A DNA stretch of 64,000 nucleotides, taken from Cubamyces lactineus. Taxonomy: Eukaryota; Basidiomycota; Agaricomycetes; Polyporales; Polyporaceae. The notes beneath the pieces were generated by a model. It was not told the origin of the DNA and did not search any database. It saw only the letters and a list, made by a program, of their open reading frames with translations. This document shows positions 23,623 to 36,576 of this stretch, in pieces (the stretch's first letter is position 1; each line of letters starts with the position of its first letter). The DNA is taken from assembly GCA_022376465.1 (NCBI GenBank), contig JACDTU010000004.1, forward strand, positions 992,001-1,056,000, given 5' to 3'. Both the position numbers and the translations under genes were made by a program.

Positions 23623-25266
23623 TCACGAGCTGGTGCGTGGCTTGCGCTTCTTGCTCTTGCGCTTAGCCGGGGCTGTCGTCTCCGCAACTGGCTCTGCAGC
23701 GGGCGTGCCATCTTCGTCGTGCGTCTCTTGCTGAGCAGCGATCTTACGTCCGACCAGACGTGCAAGATCTCCACTCCGACGCCACGGTGGGATCGTGTAT
23801 CCTAGCTGCACCTTCGAAGCGAGGTCGGTGACGCCGGCAACGACTGCGTCGCAAAACGCGCCTGTCATCCAGCGGTCGAGGTTACGCATGAGCAGGAAGA
23901 CCCTAATGATGTCCTCAGGCTTAGCGAGGTCCCACTCATGGAAAGCCCCGCTTAGTCGTCGCTCCTTCTTGGTCGGAGGACCACTGTACGCCGCCGAATA
24001 GATCATCTAGAGCGCTGTGTCAATCATAGCGTGCTATACTCCCACGAACATGACATACGCACCACTTCTCCTGTTTCGCCTTTGACCTGCCACCAGTCCA
24101 CATGAGCACGGACCTTGCCCTCAGCCCACACAACGCCAAAGACAGGCGCCCGGACGTTGAGTGCGTGTAGCTGACGCAAGGCTGCGGTCGTCGCCATCCT
24201 GTTCTGTCTGTACGCGGTGTGTAATTCATCCTGCGAGGGTTTCTTGTCTTCCCAAAATACCCCCGCAATTTCGAATACACGGGCATCAGGCAGCTTGGCG
24301 CACAGGGTACTCTGATACCGGAACGACGACTCGCCGCCGACGGTGCCCGACTTGCGGCGTAAGGAACGAGAAAGCACCTTGTACGGAGACTGCTCCATCT
24401 CGCAGAGCTCGGCTAAACGAACAGTTGGAATGAACAAAAGACCGTCTGGCTTGGCGATTTTGGCATTGAGAGTTCGAATGGCTTCCGGGGTAAGCTTGTG
24501 CGTAGGTGCAGGCTGTGGTAGGCAAATCGAATGCTGCAATCTGTAGAACGTTGGTCATAAGCATCGTGGTCGTGCTTGAGGAAGATCGAGCACGCGTTAC
24601 CTGGCGACGCTGCGCTCAACGGCAGATGTCCGGACGAGTGTATACCTATTCAATTGTCAGTGATCGTTCAGTTCGTCATCTGTCAGACCAATGGCGTACA
24701 CTTTCATTGCATACTCGGTCTCTGAGAACTTCCGGGTAGATTTGCGCATGGCCTCGGCGCTCTTCCACGCAGTGAAGATTGTTCTCAGGTTGTCCAGAAC
24801 GGCCCTCATCTCGTCGTCATAAGCGACGTCCTCGGAAAACAGCTCTGATGCTGACGCATGTGCCGACGCGAGAAAGTCAATGAACTCCGGGCTGGCGTTT
24901 CGCACCAGATTCCGGTAGCATTTAGACTTCTAGTGTCCTTGTCAGGATGGATCTCCGGCTGTCAACGGAAGGCTTACTTTGTCCATGCACTTGAGCGGCA
25001 GCTGGCCAACCAATCGGAAGACTTCGACCGCGTGAGGGCGCAGGACGTCAGGTAGGTCATTGGCGTAGTCCACTTCCTCACAGTTCTGGTATGCAGACCA
25101 AGTCTCGAACTGACTAGGGTCCTTTGCCACTCTGCGAAAGGCTTAGTGGCGTAAGGCATGAAGGTAAAAATTAAACGAACTGGCAAGGACTGAGACACCT
25201 GTCCCTCCGGGACTTGGCTTTCGACGATCCCGTTGAGCCAACGCTGGTGCCAGAGTGATGGGACAT
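23623..25266 (-). CDS. Uncharacterised 447-aa protein
   Basis: Six exons on the minus strand: 25266-25199, 25131-24978, 24929-24715, 24645-24601, 24540-24063, 24006-23623; all junctions close the frame. I do not recognise the family. Visible: a Ser/Gly/Arg-rich start, a helical Asp/Glu-rich region, a central region with alternating strands (LLFIPTVRLAELCEM, RAPVFGVVWAEGKVRAHVDWW) and a Lys/Arg tail (KRKSKKRKPRTSS) that looks like a nuclear-localisation signal. No signal peptide, membrane segment or enzyme motif. The fold around VFGVVWAEGKVRAHVDWW suggests a compact α/β or β-sandwich domain, which is only an impression. The third intron model (donor GTATGC at 24714) is preferred over a later GTGTAC because only it keeps the next exon open. 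Confidence 0.65.
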
Positions 25267-25667
25267 TTTAAAAAAAGAAGAGTCGATGAAGCGCTGTGAA
25301 CTGCGGAACAAAGGGCGGCAAGAGAGATGAGATCATAGTGTGCGGATTGCTAGGATAGGAAGACTCACGAAGGTGAAGATGAATGAATGGCGGTTTCCTG
25401 GGAAGTCCTAGAGTTCGTAATTGTCGTTACTTACATTGCGGTGAGCGTTAGATGTGGGTGGGAGGAAAGAAAGATGCGTGGGAGAAGAGCCGGCTTCTTT
25501 CATTAAATACACGTCCGCATGTGTACTGGTGCGCCCTCCCCACGTGACCGCGTCGGAGGAAACGGACACTCATTTGTTCAGGCAGTCGAGATGCTCTAAT
25601 CAGTCAACGTAACCCCCGAATAATACAAAGAGGACCACTATATCGGAGTCATGCCTGAATGCGTCAT
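25267..25667. other. Intergenic, promoter of the 447-aa gene
   Basis: Contains TATTTAA on the minus strand near 25502-25508, rather far (about 235 bp) from the start codon. No gene seen. Confidence 0.4.
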
Positions 25668-27096
25668 TTACAAGTATCTGTCCATCAGCTTCTTCGTCGC
25701 CTCCACCCCGAGCTATGTTCCGCTTGTCAGTCACTACGCATTCAGCAAACGTATCGGCGGGGTACTCACGAAAGTCGCCGCGTTGGCCGGGAACGCCTGT
25801 AAAGCATAAGTTCTCGTGCTGTCCAGATACCGCCTAGGCTAGAGCGAGGTAACTTACGCGTGCCATCGCCGGACCAAGCCCCTTCCATAGTGCTGCCACA
25901 CCATCGACAGCGATAGTCTTTCGCGCACAGTCCATAAAGCCTGAGTAGGTTCCTGTGGGTGCGGACTGAATGCGCGACTTGATGACCTGGGGATTGTCCA
26001 TGGATTAGCGTCGCAACTACCCGAAGCGGGCGAGATCTCACATCTGGAGGGATCGCAATGGACCACATGGCGATCCCTGCCATGCCGCCCGCGACGATAA
26101 CAGCGCCCAGGTTCAGGTCTGATGGTGTCGACCCTGCAGGTGTAAGCAGCTTCTTCGTCACCTCGTACGCCGCAAAGTATCTGGGGCACATCTCATTAGG
26201 AGATAGAGCGGACGAGACGTTCGGACTTACGCTGCGCTACCGGGACCATCGCGTGCTACCGTCGCGGCGGATCCACGAAAGACGCTACGAATACCCCCTT
26301 CACGATACAGGTGTTTCACAACGTCAAAGACGCCCTTGTACTGGGGACCACCCTGGCCTTGACCTTGCACCTAGTCGAGATCAGATGACGTAACTCGAAA
26401 GAGGACGAACGCGCCGCGCAGCGTACCTGCAGGAGGACTTTCGCCCGCTCTACCGGCGCAGTGACGAGAGTAGTGGGTATCGCCGACAAGAAGCCTGCTG
26501 CGGCAAGCTCGGCTGTCGAGAGTTCCTTATCCTTGCGGTTCGGTGTCAAGGCCTGGATAAGCAGTTTCGAAGTATCGTACGCCTGCACACGGCGGTCGGC
26601 ACAATGTACACATATAGACCCAGTCGATGGGATTGACGCACCCAAAACGACACAGCGAAGATCGGTGTTACCCCAAGCAGTGGGGGAACGACCCCACGAT
26701 AGAGCCTGAAACAGCGCGCAACGCGCTCAGAGGGCTAATTGTAGGTCAGAATCGAGTGAAAGTACCCTGTGACACCGTCTCGCGCGAGGGCCTTCTTCAC
26801 CACGTCTACCGCGCCGGTGTACGTTCCCGGAGCGGCCGTTTGCAGGCGGGTCTTAGTCAAGTCGAATGGATGCCCTGGCGCACACAATCACAGATCGCGT
26901 AAGTCAGTCCTTCGGGCCCAACATCTGCTTCTCATACATACCGACGAGCACTGCAGCAACACCACCCGCCCCTCCCGCGACGAACGACCTGATGGACTCC
27001 GCGGTGGACGAACGTTGTGTCTCTTCCGCAAGCGCTGAATCGCTCTGTCCCGGCGCGTCAGCGACCGCACCTCCCCGCGACCATCGCGCTCACCAT
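25668..27096 (-). CDS. Mitochondrial carnitine/acylcarnitine-type carrier (SLC25)
   Basis: Ten exons on the minus strand: 27096-27094 (ATG only), 27044-26942, 26874-26766, 26705-26642, 26582-26427, 26370-26231, 26180-26042, 25986-25858, 25796-25770, 25712-25668; 304 aa, the usual carrier length. Three repeats of the mitochondrial carrier fold are seen, each with its PxD/E-x-[KR] signature: [22 protein letters not shown] and [45 protein letters not shown] and [10 protein letters not shown] are typical of the CRC1/acuH carnitine-acylcarnitine carriers, which swap acylcarnitine for carnitine across the inner membrane for β-oxidation. The ATG-only first exon is required because the frame upstream of SDSALAEE has no start; the 49-nt intron after it has GTGAGC, a CTGAC branch and CAG. 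Confidence 0.88.
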
Positions 27097-27963
27097 TGTC
27101 GTGCACTACGTGTCGGGCGTGAAGGATGAAAACGAGAGTGTCACGGTGTGGAGGGACGGAGCGAGAGGGCGCGCTATAAGGACGAGTCCGGCAAGGTTCT
27201 GCGCCTGCCTTGGCGCGATGGCGCGTGATTTATAGGGGCGCCGACTAGGCGCGCGGCGATCGTGTTGCCCGCTGCCAGTGCTCGCAATCTAATCTGATTA
27301 CTTGGAACTGACGGCCTTGGACATCATAAAGGCCTCCCGCCGGGATGCGCAGGTCTGCCCCTCTTTCCCCGCACTCGCGTCTTCTGCTTTCCGTCTCTTC
27401 CCCGCATTTATGCGCTAGTCGAGTGCGGGGTAGTGACCAATGGAACGGGACGGAAATGCGCACCAGGAGAGCCGATGCCAGACGGTGGATCGAACTCTCA
27501 CCTCGCCATGGGCCACAGCCCGAACGATTTCCGACGTGTCATGGGTGCGACCTCGAGCGACCTCCCGTCTACTTGCAAGTTACAGAAACGGACTAGTAAG
27601 TGCCCATAACCGCTCGCAGATACTCATACAGATATACGGCTGTACACGACGAACGATCCACAAGACGAGACAAGACAAGATAACTGTATACACAAGATGG
27701 TTTGTATCAGGTAGGTCATACTTAGCAAATATACATCGACGGACGGACAGCGGGTGAGATTAGCTACTCTACAATACCGAAGAACCTTGTATCCTTCCTG
27801 GCCTTGTTCTATCATATAGCACGCATAATAACCAATGGTAACAAATACGTCTTCCATCCGTGTCCCTTCCGCTCTCCCAGTGCCACCCACGCTAACGCTA
27901 ACACTAACACCGTCTCCTGGCAATCCAAGCTAATCCAAAGCAGAAACGACGGCCCCACACGAC
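27097..27963. other. Intergenic
   Basis: Promoter of the carrier and 3' flank of the FAS1 gene. A TTCGATCC-containing stretch near 27490 was tested as a tRNA and rejected. No gene seen. Confidence 0.45.
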
Positions 27964-30838
27964 TCACGAGTCCTCCGAATCGTCATGGCCGAACCCGCCG
28001 ATAGGCTCGTACGTCGCCTCCGTGGTATCCCTCCTCCACACCCAGCGCACGCCCCAGAAGAAGAGCCCAATCAAGAGCACGCCGCCCACGCCCACCGCAA
28101 CGGGCCCGCCGTACTCGGCGTACCACGACGGCACATACGGCTCGAGCAGCCTGTCGATCTGCACGACGCCCCCGGAGCCGTCTCCAGTCGTAGAGCGCCC
28201 CCATGCGACGACGCGCGCCCAGTCCTGCGCGCCATCGCGCCCCCGCGCGCCCTTGATTCCGACGACGGTGCCGCCCTCGCCGTCGAGCACACGCACGATC
28301 ACATCCCCGTAGGCGGCATTTGCGCTGTGCAGGGTGGAGTACGTCGCCGAGTCGTCCAGCGGCAGCGGCCGGTTGTTCACGAGGGTGTCGAGTACCGTGA
28401 TTGCAGACGTCTTGGGCGAGGAGGGAGGAGGGGGTGTAGGAATGAGGTGCTGCGAGACGATAGCGCGCAGACGCTCTTCGTCCGCGTACAGTCCAGTCAG
28501 GTTGATCTGCTTGAACGCGTCGTCCGTAGGGCAGAGCAGTGTCCAGCCAGAGCCCTTCAAGCCCATTTCAGCCCATGTTGAGCCCTCCGGAGGGGCAGTA
28601 CCGTTCAGGATCCAGCCCAGTCCAGCCTTGACCATCATCGTTGTCATCGTCGTAGCCTTTGCAGCCTTGGCGAGTTTCCCAACGGTGAGATGGACGGAGC
28701 GGGGAATCATGATGTCGGAAACCTCGTGGATCACGCCCGTCTGCGTGAGCATGTTCCGAGGGTATGGGTATAGTTCAGATTGCATATCCGCCCACCCGCC
28801 GCTCGGGGTGAAGAGCACCGTGCGGTTTGAGCCGCGCCTCTCAACGTGTATGTCGGAACCCTCGAGCGTGCCATATGTGCGTTGCGAACCGTTGACGATG
28901 GGGTCAGCATATACAACACCCTTGAGCGTATGGTGCAGGATTACACGCTCGAAGTCCGCTTTCGCCGCGGACGAGACTAGATGAGCGCTGACGAGCATAC
29001 CCAGGCGCTTGAACGCGTCGTTCGGCGGGATGAGCAGCGTAGTCCTGGGCGTCGACTTGAGCATCTCCGCCAGGTTCGTGGAGAATATGCCGGCGACGAA
29101 GTTAGATACGTCGAGAATGGGTGCTGCGGTCTCCATAATATCCGACGGGGGAACCAGAGGGCGAGAGAGGAAGTAGACGAGCGTGTTATTAATTGTAGCT
29201 ACGCTCATAATCAGCGATCTCGTTCACACGCCAACGATATGAACCGTCTTACCAGGGTCTCCCATGACACCTGCTCCGGCGAACCGGATTGTCTTTGTGT
29301 CCTTCTTCTTGTCCTCGTCAGTGACTTCAATAGCCAAGACCTGACGGCCACCGTCCAGGCCAGGCTCCTCGAGCGCGGTCTCGATGAGCATGCCATCCTC
29401 CAGCTTCTTCGGAGTCCATTTCCCTGGGATGAAATGGTACTGAAGGACGCGTTTCAGCTCTTCGCTGCCCCGGTGCGGCATGTCATGGTGTCCGAAGAGC
29501 TTCAGCACGTCGTCCGGAGGTGCGAGGATGGTGTACTGCGCGTCCGGATCGTTGATGAGGTGCGTCAGGTTCACAGAATGGATCAGAGACACAAATTCTG
29601 TGCAGTTGAGCGCTAGCAAGTACTTCTCGGGCGTGGGCCTGAAAGTGCCCTCGGGAATGAGCAGGGACGAGACGGTGTGCAGGACGCCATTCGACGCGTA
29701 GATGTCGCGCTCTACGAGATCCGCGTCGGACACCTTGACCTTCTTGCTATCTTTCTCGGGAACGATGCTGAGCTTGGGACCATCGATGGTAGGGACTGGG
29801 GCGCCGCTGTAAGTGACTATCGGCGTCTGGTCATAACACGAGGCTTACGCTTCACTGCCTCCTTCGTGAAGGAGTCCGCCCATTTGACCTCGTCGAGTAG
29901 CACAGCGTGCATATTCAGTATACGCTTCAGGTCGTCCGCGGCAAATTCACTCTCGAGGTAGAGGCGTTCGTAGTGGTCCAGCGCCTGCCATGCATCGTCC
30001 ACGGGAAGGAACAAAGTCAACTTAGATGTGCTGTTCAGGAACTTGGCTAGTTGTGGTGTCATAATCTTGGAGAAGTATGAGAGCTGCGGGTGGCGGGAAA
30101 TGACCGTGCCTGCGGCGCAATCCATGTTTAGCACGAAATTGACCCCAATACAGTGCTACCTGTGAGAAGCCGAGACGTACCTAGGTCCGGAGGCATTTCG
30201 AGGACGTCTCCGATCCCTAGAAGCAGCCCATTCGCAGCCTGTACTCGTTCCTTGACCACCTTGGCTCCTCCGTTACCAGACGCGTCTACCCCGGCCCACA
30301 CGGCTTCTTCCCGGTAGGATAGCCGGAGTCGTTGTGGATTGGTGCCTAGTGTGCCATTCGGTACGGGCAACCACGGAGGAGACGGGGGAGGTTCTTGTGA
30401 TGGAGGTTCGGTGTAATCTCGTGGGTAGAGGAGGGTCTTGTGCTCCTGTGGGGACTGCTCGGTCGGGAGGGTATAGTTGGTATAGTTGAGGAGATGGTAG
30501 AAGAGCTCTTGCCGGAGTCGCAGCTCGAGATTGTCAGTAAGGTCTAGATCATCTTCGTCTAGAGCACGCTGCCAGAGAGAATTAGAAGCTGTATGGCGCT
30601 TGATGGCATCGTTGGTTGGGGCAAAGAGGGTGCTGTTCTGTAGCTTGTTAAGAGTGGGAACGAGCTTGGCGCGCTGGAGGAGCTTGATGAGAGAGACATA
30701 GTCGGGATCCGCAGAGAGCGCGTCAAGCAGAGTAAATGACTGAGTGCTGGGACCTGCATGGTGCAAGGGCAGCTGAGCGGGTGTGGCGAGAGGAAGGAAT
30801 GCAAGGAGAGCGACCGGGATGCACGCCCACGGTCGCAT
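27964..30838 (-). CDS. Membrane-anchored multi-FAS1 (fasciclin) domain protein
   Basis: Four exons on the minus strand, 30838-30181, 30109-29849, 29795-29253 and 29198-27964, give 898 aa. Signal peptide at 1-20, then about four fasciclin-like domains, each with the FAS1 landmarks: a strand with T-x-F-A-P-x-D-A (NSTLFAPTNDAIKR, KLTLFLPVDDAWQAL, QYTILAPPDDVLKLF, TTLLIPPNDAFKRLG, WTLLCPTDDAFKQI) and a closing strand such as NGVLHTVSSLL or TGVIHEVSDIM. Many N-glycosylation sequons. A single hydrophobic segment near 852-875 (VGVGGVLLIGLFFWGVRW) is followed by a 23-residue acidic cytosolic tail, so it is a type I membrane protein rather than GPI-anchored. Family role: cell adhesion or wall association. 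The intron at 29848-29796 was set at 53 nt because the nearer AG would give 32 nt. Confidence 0.85.
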
Positions 30839-31306
30839 TGTGAACGAGAGGATCCAGTGGAGTGATGAAGAGACTTGAAGGGCAGAATAACGGGGAGAGA
30901 GCGACTGAAGAGGGGACGGAAGGGGATGGCTGTCGTGGTCCGCTGCGGACACTGGCTGCGTTCTTGAAGAGCTCGTGCGGGCTTACCGTCCGACGCTCCC
31001 GCTCCTCAGGCTGCTGCTGCTGCCAAAGCCAGACTGAGAATGACGTCCGGCATGCTCATGGTAGCCACGTGGTAATAGGCGCCCGTGTCCCAATCGGCTA
31101 TACGCGCGTCTAGGCGCTGGGGTCGCTTGTGGCTTAGACTCGGACGGCCTCATGCTTGGGACTTGGTCAAGTGTTTCCTGCATCGTCGCGCTCTCTTCCT
31201 CTGCTAGAATGCGTTCTTAGTATCTCACTCGGTCAATACATATCAATCTAGAGAACGGACTAGAAGGATTGCCTCTCTACGCGTACTCACCTTGCACTCG
31301 CCCATA
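30839..31306. promoter_or_regulatory. Divergent promoter, FAS1 gene / RAV1
   Basis: 468 bp between two start codons pointing away from each other. No clear TATA box on either side; short minus-strand ORFs inside (30983-31183) look accidental. Confidence 0.5.
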
Positions 31307-34300
31307 ATGCTCGACCTCACCCAGGCATACACCGGCTGCCCCTCCTCCAGCCTGCAATTTCTTCACCTGCCTCGTGAAACGCTCCTGGTCAGCCTTCTCC
31401 TCAATCTGCACAGAACCATGCGGACTTACGCGATGCCCCAAGCTATATCCGTTCGCAGACTCTATCGTCGTGCTCAACGCGCGCACTCTTGCCTTCGTCC
31501 GCACTCTCGCCTTCTGGGAGGTCTTCCCTTCAACTCGGCACCTCACGCGATCTGTGCAATGTTCGGCCGTTGAGAATGGCATGAGACTTGTACGCATCCG
31601 AGTACCTCCTGCGCTATCTCATCTCACCCGAGTAGGTGGTGGCGGCTCTTGGCCATCGTGTGGTCGCCTGGTCCCTGTCAGGGCCCCATTGCGATTACTG
31701 GCGAGTGCATTCATCTCTCGTCCTACCCGAAGATCAACATGTCACTGCACTCAATTGCGTGTCTGGTAAATGACCTGCTTCTCTGTCATGGCTGCTCCTC
31801 ACGCCCCTTAGGTCTGCTTGCCGTTGGAACGCGTTCTAGTCTATCAGTCTATACTCTACTCCTAGAGAATGACCTACCCACTTGGTCCTTGAAGTGGTCT
31901 TCTCCGTATGCAACCTATTTCCTGACACGATATCATGTATGTACATTCATCTTCTATCGAACAGTGTGCCCTCCCTCTCTCGCGTGCGATTCTCGCCATC
32001 CCTCATGTACATCGCCACGACATCTCTGGTAAGTGATGCAACCAAGTGAGCAGATGGCAAACGCCGACATCCCACACAGTACGACAACATTGTGACCGTA
32101 TACCTCACGACCACCGGTCGCAAGACTCAGTCTCTTGCGCACCCGAGACCTGTCACCGACCTCATTTGGCGCAACTCGCCCTCGTCCAGCCGGTGCGTCC
32201 AGTATAATGCGCACTATTCCGCCCCAGATTCTGATCGCTTGAGAGCTTCAGAGATGATCCAGTCCTATATACTATCACCACCGACGCCACACTCCGTATA
32301 TTTATGCCCGTCCTCGACGCACCCCAGTACCTCCAGCTACACTCCGCAATTGACACATTCTCTTCACTTCCCTTCTCCGCCGCCTCCCACGAGACCAACT
32401 CTAGCGTATTCCGTCTCGATCGCGAAGTCATGAACGCCGCGCTCAAATTGGTGCTTAAGCAGTCCCAGACCGCAGAGGACGACACGCGGCGGAGACGGAT
32501 ACGCGAGATTACCGAAGAGGGCTGGGACATATTCCTCCGCGTCCTCGGGGACGGCTCCCTTGTCGTTCAAGCAGTGGCCGTACGCATTCCACTCAGGCTG
32601 TCCCGTCTGTATGCTCACTTGTAATTCGCGTAGAACATTGACCGGCGGCCGCCAACCCTCCTGAAGCAGTTCACCCTTCTTCAAACCGGCCCTGGTATCC
32701 TCTCCGGCCCGCCTGCGCACCTTTACATCGTGCCGAATCCCGGACGCTCCTCGCTCACGCTCGTAACGTCGCCCCCGCTCAAGTCATACGAGCTATCCGT
32801 GTTGCCGTTCTTCGATGCGCGCGAAGATGGACTGAGGCTCGTGGCGTCCGCCGCGGAGCATGCTGATGCGGATGCAGAGGAAGACTCGCGAGCGGAGGTG
32901 GTCCGGTTTATGCGAACACCCAATGGAGAAGGCGTCGCGGCCCTGCGATCGGACGGTTCGGGTGAAGTATGGCACTTTGACTGGGCAAAGACAGGGCGGT
33001 TGGTCAGGACGGGTCGGTGGAAGGGCGACGCGGAACGCGTCGACCAGTTCGTCGTCCTTGACGCAGGTTCGTCTGCGCTGCACAGCGACGAGCGCGATAG
33101 ATACTGACCCCGATGTCGCTCGTGCAGGCCGACGCTTTGTCACCTACTCGTCTTCGAGTAGTTTGTTGACCCTGCACACTCTCCCGCCGGCAACCCTACA
33201 AGTCCCTGCGCTAACGTCCCTCTTTGCCCTCTCTCCTTCATCGCATTCGAGCCCGTACCGCTCCCTCCTTGGCATCACCGCGTCCCAGACCGTAGTCATC
33301 ATCTCTGCGACGATCAGCGGATCCTCTACTGCGCTGCGTTTGGTGTCTGAGTCGTCTTTGCCGCTCTCTGAGCCCCCGAAGCTCATCTTGCCGGTGGACC
33401 CGATGGCATGGGTTGGGCAGTATGGTTCGGGAACTCGAGGCATCGCCCAGGCGCATGATGTGTTGCTTAGCGTGTCTGAGGAAGGCGAGCTAGCCTTTTG
33501 GACGCTAGAAGATGGGCTCCAAGATCACCAAGTAGACTCAGTACTCAACGGCACGAACGGGGCAGCACCTAAGCCTGCAAGCTCTAACAAGGGGAATGGG
33601 GTCTGGAAGTGCACAGGCAAGGTACGCACAGGCCGCAAAGGGCTGACCATGGCCCGGTGCAGCTCCGCCAAGAAGTCCGTGCTAGTCGTCCCGACCCCTT
33701 CCGGCGAAGAGCTCACGATCTGGGACTCCAAAGAGTCCGAGTTCGCGCTCGGGCTCGAATACCGCGACGTGCTCCCCGCGTCGACGCCCATCAACGACCT
33801 CGACTGGACCGCGACGCCCGATGGGCAGTCCATCCTCGCGGTCGGCTTCGCGCACGGGGTCGAGCTGCTCTGCCAGCAGCGCGCGACGTACTTTGATGAG
33901 CGCGCGGCGGGCTGGGGCGTGTGCTGGAAGCTCGATTTGGGCGCGACGGTTCCGCACCCGATTGGAGACTCTATTTGGTTGGCGAGGGGGACGCTGTTGG
34001 TCGGGGCGGGACATCAGCTGTTCATGTATGGGCAGAAGAGGGTACGGGGAGAGCAGGGTGAACGTGACGGTCAGGAGGAGAGCCTGTTTGAGCATGTGGC
34101 GAGGTTGAACGGTCCGTTGGACGATTGGCATCCGCAGATGATCTTGCAATGCCTGCTCTGGGGTACGTTCACAAGCTTGGTCGTGACGAAAGCGAGGGAC
34201 TGACCACGAGTATAGGCAAGATCGAGCTGGTGAAGAGCATCATCGTCAACCTTGCTCGCAACATGGAGTCGGGTAACAACATCCATGATTGGGAGAATCT

Positions 34301-36307
34301 TCCGATCGAGAAGTTCTTGCAGAAGGATGAAGAGGCGCGTGCGGTAAGAGTCTTCCCATACATGGGAGCACACATATCTGTGTATTCATACTCATGGTGT
34401 CGACTAGACAAACGCGTTACACAGGCCAAAGTACTCGCTTCTGTTTGACATTCCCGAGGGCAAAGACGAGTGCGTTGCGTTTCGGAGTCTGTCTGTCTCG
34501 CCGCTAATGAATTATTCACAGGGAGGAGGAAGACGCGTTCTCGCCATCCGTTGTCCAGAAGCTGTTAGATCGCCTCGAAGAGAAACCAGTGCCACATCTC
34601 ACGCCCAACGAGAATGCGTCCCTCCTAGTGCTTATCCAAACCTCCCTCGAGGTAGCTCTATATTTCTCCAATTTTCTCGTACCGTACCTAACGTCCACGA
34701 TTTAGATCGAGGAGCACCGCAGAGCGCTCGACTCCAACGGCCTGCGCTACCTCATCTCGATGCGCAGCTTTTACATCCTGAACCGCCGGGCGTCCGAACC
34801 GAACACCCCATCCTCGCCCAGCACGGGCTCCCCGGCCATTCCACAGCTGAAGCGGCGCGAAAGGCTGAGGTACCGCGACATGATCTGGGCCTTCCACAGT
34901 GACAGCCAGGAGGTCCTGCTTTCCGCCTCTGTAGCGGCGTGCAATGGGAAGATGTGCTGGGCAGATGCGCGTGCGCTAGGAGTCTTCATCTGGATGCACT
35001 CTGCGGAAGGCATGGTATGTCGGCTGCACTTGCCCTTGTAGCGCTACCGCGTATTGAACGCTCATCTCTTTAGCGGACACACATGGAAACAGTCGCACGA
35101 AACGAGTATATGGCGGGAGACCTGCGGGACCCAACGGCGTGCAGTCTCTTTTACTTTGCGCTCGGTAAAGTCAAGCTCGTCCACGGGCTGTGGAGGCAAG
35201 CGGCATGGCACAAGGAGTATCAAGTCATGCTCAAGTTCCTGAACAACGACTTCAAGGAGCCTCGTTGGCGCACAGCCGCGCTCAAGAACGCTTTCGCATT
35301 GCTGAGCAAACGGCGTTTCGGTAGGGAACCACCTAACATTTCGGCGGTGCTATGATTTGGTCTGACCGTGAAGCAGAGTATGCGGCGGCGTTCTTCCTCC
35401 TTGGTGGTAGCCTCAAGGACGCGGTCAATGTCTGCCTGAAGAACCTCTCCGACTGGCAGTTGGCAGTCGCCTTAGCTCGCGTGGTGGAACAAGGCGACGA
35501 CGGGCCCATACTTCGTGATATCCTGAGGAACACGGTGATCCCTCTCGCATTCAAGGACGGCAACCGCTATCTGGCAAGCTGGGCCTTCTGGCTCTTGCAT
35601 GGACGCGATCTCTCTGTTCGGATACTTGTGGTAAGTATAACCCCGTTCCCGGCATGCTACGAGTAGTGCGCCCCACTGACATTGTAATAGACACCGCTGC
35701 AGGACATGGCTTCAGCTGTAGACGTGCCAATCACCGAGATCGGCGATCCGCATTACGACGACCCCAGCCTCGCACTGCTCTTCTCGCAACTCAAGTCGAA
35801 GACGCTTCAGACCGCGCAAGGCACGAGCGAGATCTCCGGCCGTACAGAGTTCAACTTCGTTCTCCAGATCGCCCGTATGTTCTGCAGGATGGGTAAGCTC
35901 CTTCCTACTTTCGCGGACAATCTCGTAGGTGCTGATCATTCGCGGCAGGGTGCCACGTTTTGGCATTGGATCTCGTCCGGACGTGGTCCTTCCAGAGGCC
36001 TTCGACGGTCGTTCGAGATGGCCGTGCAGCTCTCCGCCCCCCAAGCCCCGTATCGACGCGCTTCGCGCTCGAGCCCGCTCTTCGCCATAAGTCGTCCATC
36101 CTCATCGACATCGATGTGACGACTGCCCCTCCCACACGACGAGCGTCTCCCTCTCCTTCGCGGCAAGCTTCTCCTGCGCCTGTACCCAAGGAGGAACTGA
36201 AGGACGAGGGCGACCTGGTCGCGCGCAAGGCCGGCATCGGCAGCCTGATGAAGTCCGCCAAGCAGGACGTCAAAGTGCCCGAATTCGACATGAGCGCGTT
36301 CTTCTGA
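31307..36307 (+). CDS. RAV1: Regulator of V-ATPase, RAVE complex subunit Rav1 (DMXL-like)
   Basis: Seventeen exons: 31307-31387, 31443-31589, 31636-31765, 31812-31905, 31965-32028, 32080-32192, 32246-32579, 32634-33066, 33128-34162, 34216-34343, 34408-34469, 34522-34651, 34706-35014, 35074-35320, 35377-35630, 35691-35892, 35949-36307; 1373 aa, close to yeast Rav1. The N-terminal half is a WD40 propeller (TLAFWEVFPSTR, LAVGTRSSLSVYTLLLENDL, HPRPVTDLIWR, NIDRRPPTLLKQFTLL). The C-terminal half is the Rav1p_C region with DARALGVFIWMHS, VARNEYM, EPRWRTAALKNAFALLSKRR, EYAAAFFLLGGSLKDAVNVC and GNRYLASWAFWLL. RAVE reassembles V1 and Vo of the vacuolar and endosomal H+-ATPase. The last 60 residues are charged and disordered. 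Head to head with the FAS1 gene, tail to tail with GDI. Confidence 0.95.
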
Positions 36308-36576
36308 TACCCTTCAACACCTTTCTTGTAGATCTTGGATGCCGTAATTTATACAACTGTACAACCTGATTCTCTCTCAAACTCTCACATGGCCGTAGAG
36401 GGCTCACGACGGGTTGGGTGGACGAATGCATTGTGCGACAAGTACAGCGATGAGATGGTCTTCCTACTTCTTATACACAGCGAACTGGGATTATCCGAGC
36501 AAAAGGCACTCCAATGATGAAACGAAGAAAAGGCAGAAAAAAGGGGAGGGGGGGAAGGGATGGGAAAAGACCTTGC

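Noticed and set aside
27470..27560. tRNA-like TTCGATCC motif on the minus strand
   Set aside because: The flanking bases do not form a T stem (GAGAG against CACCG) and no matching acceptor stem or anticodon arm was found.
29817..29848. 32-nt intron in the FAS1 gene
   Set aside because: Too short for splicing; a 53-nt intron ending at 29796 fits the frame and restores the expected LPTIDGPKLSI strand.
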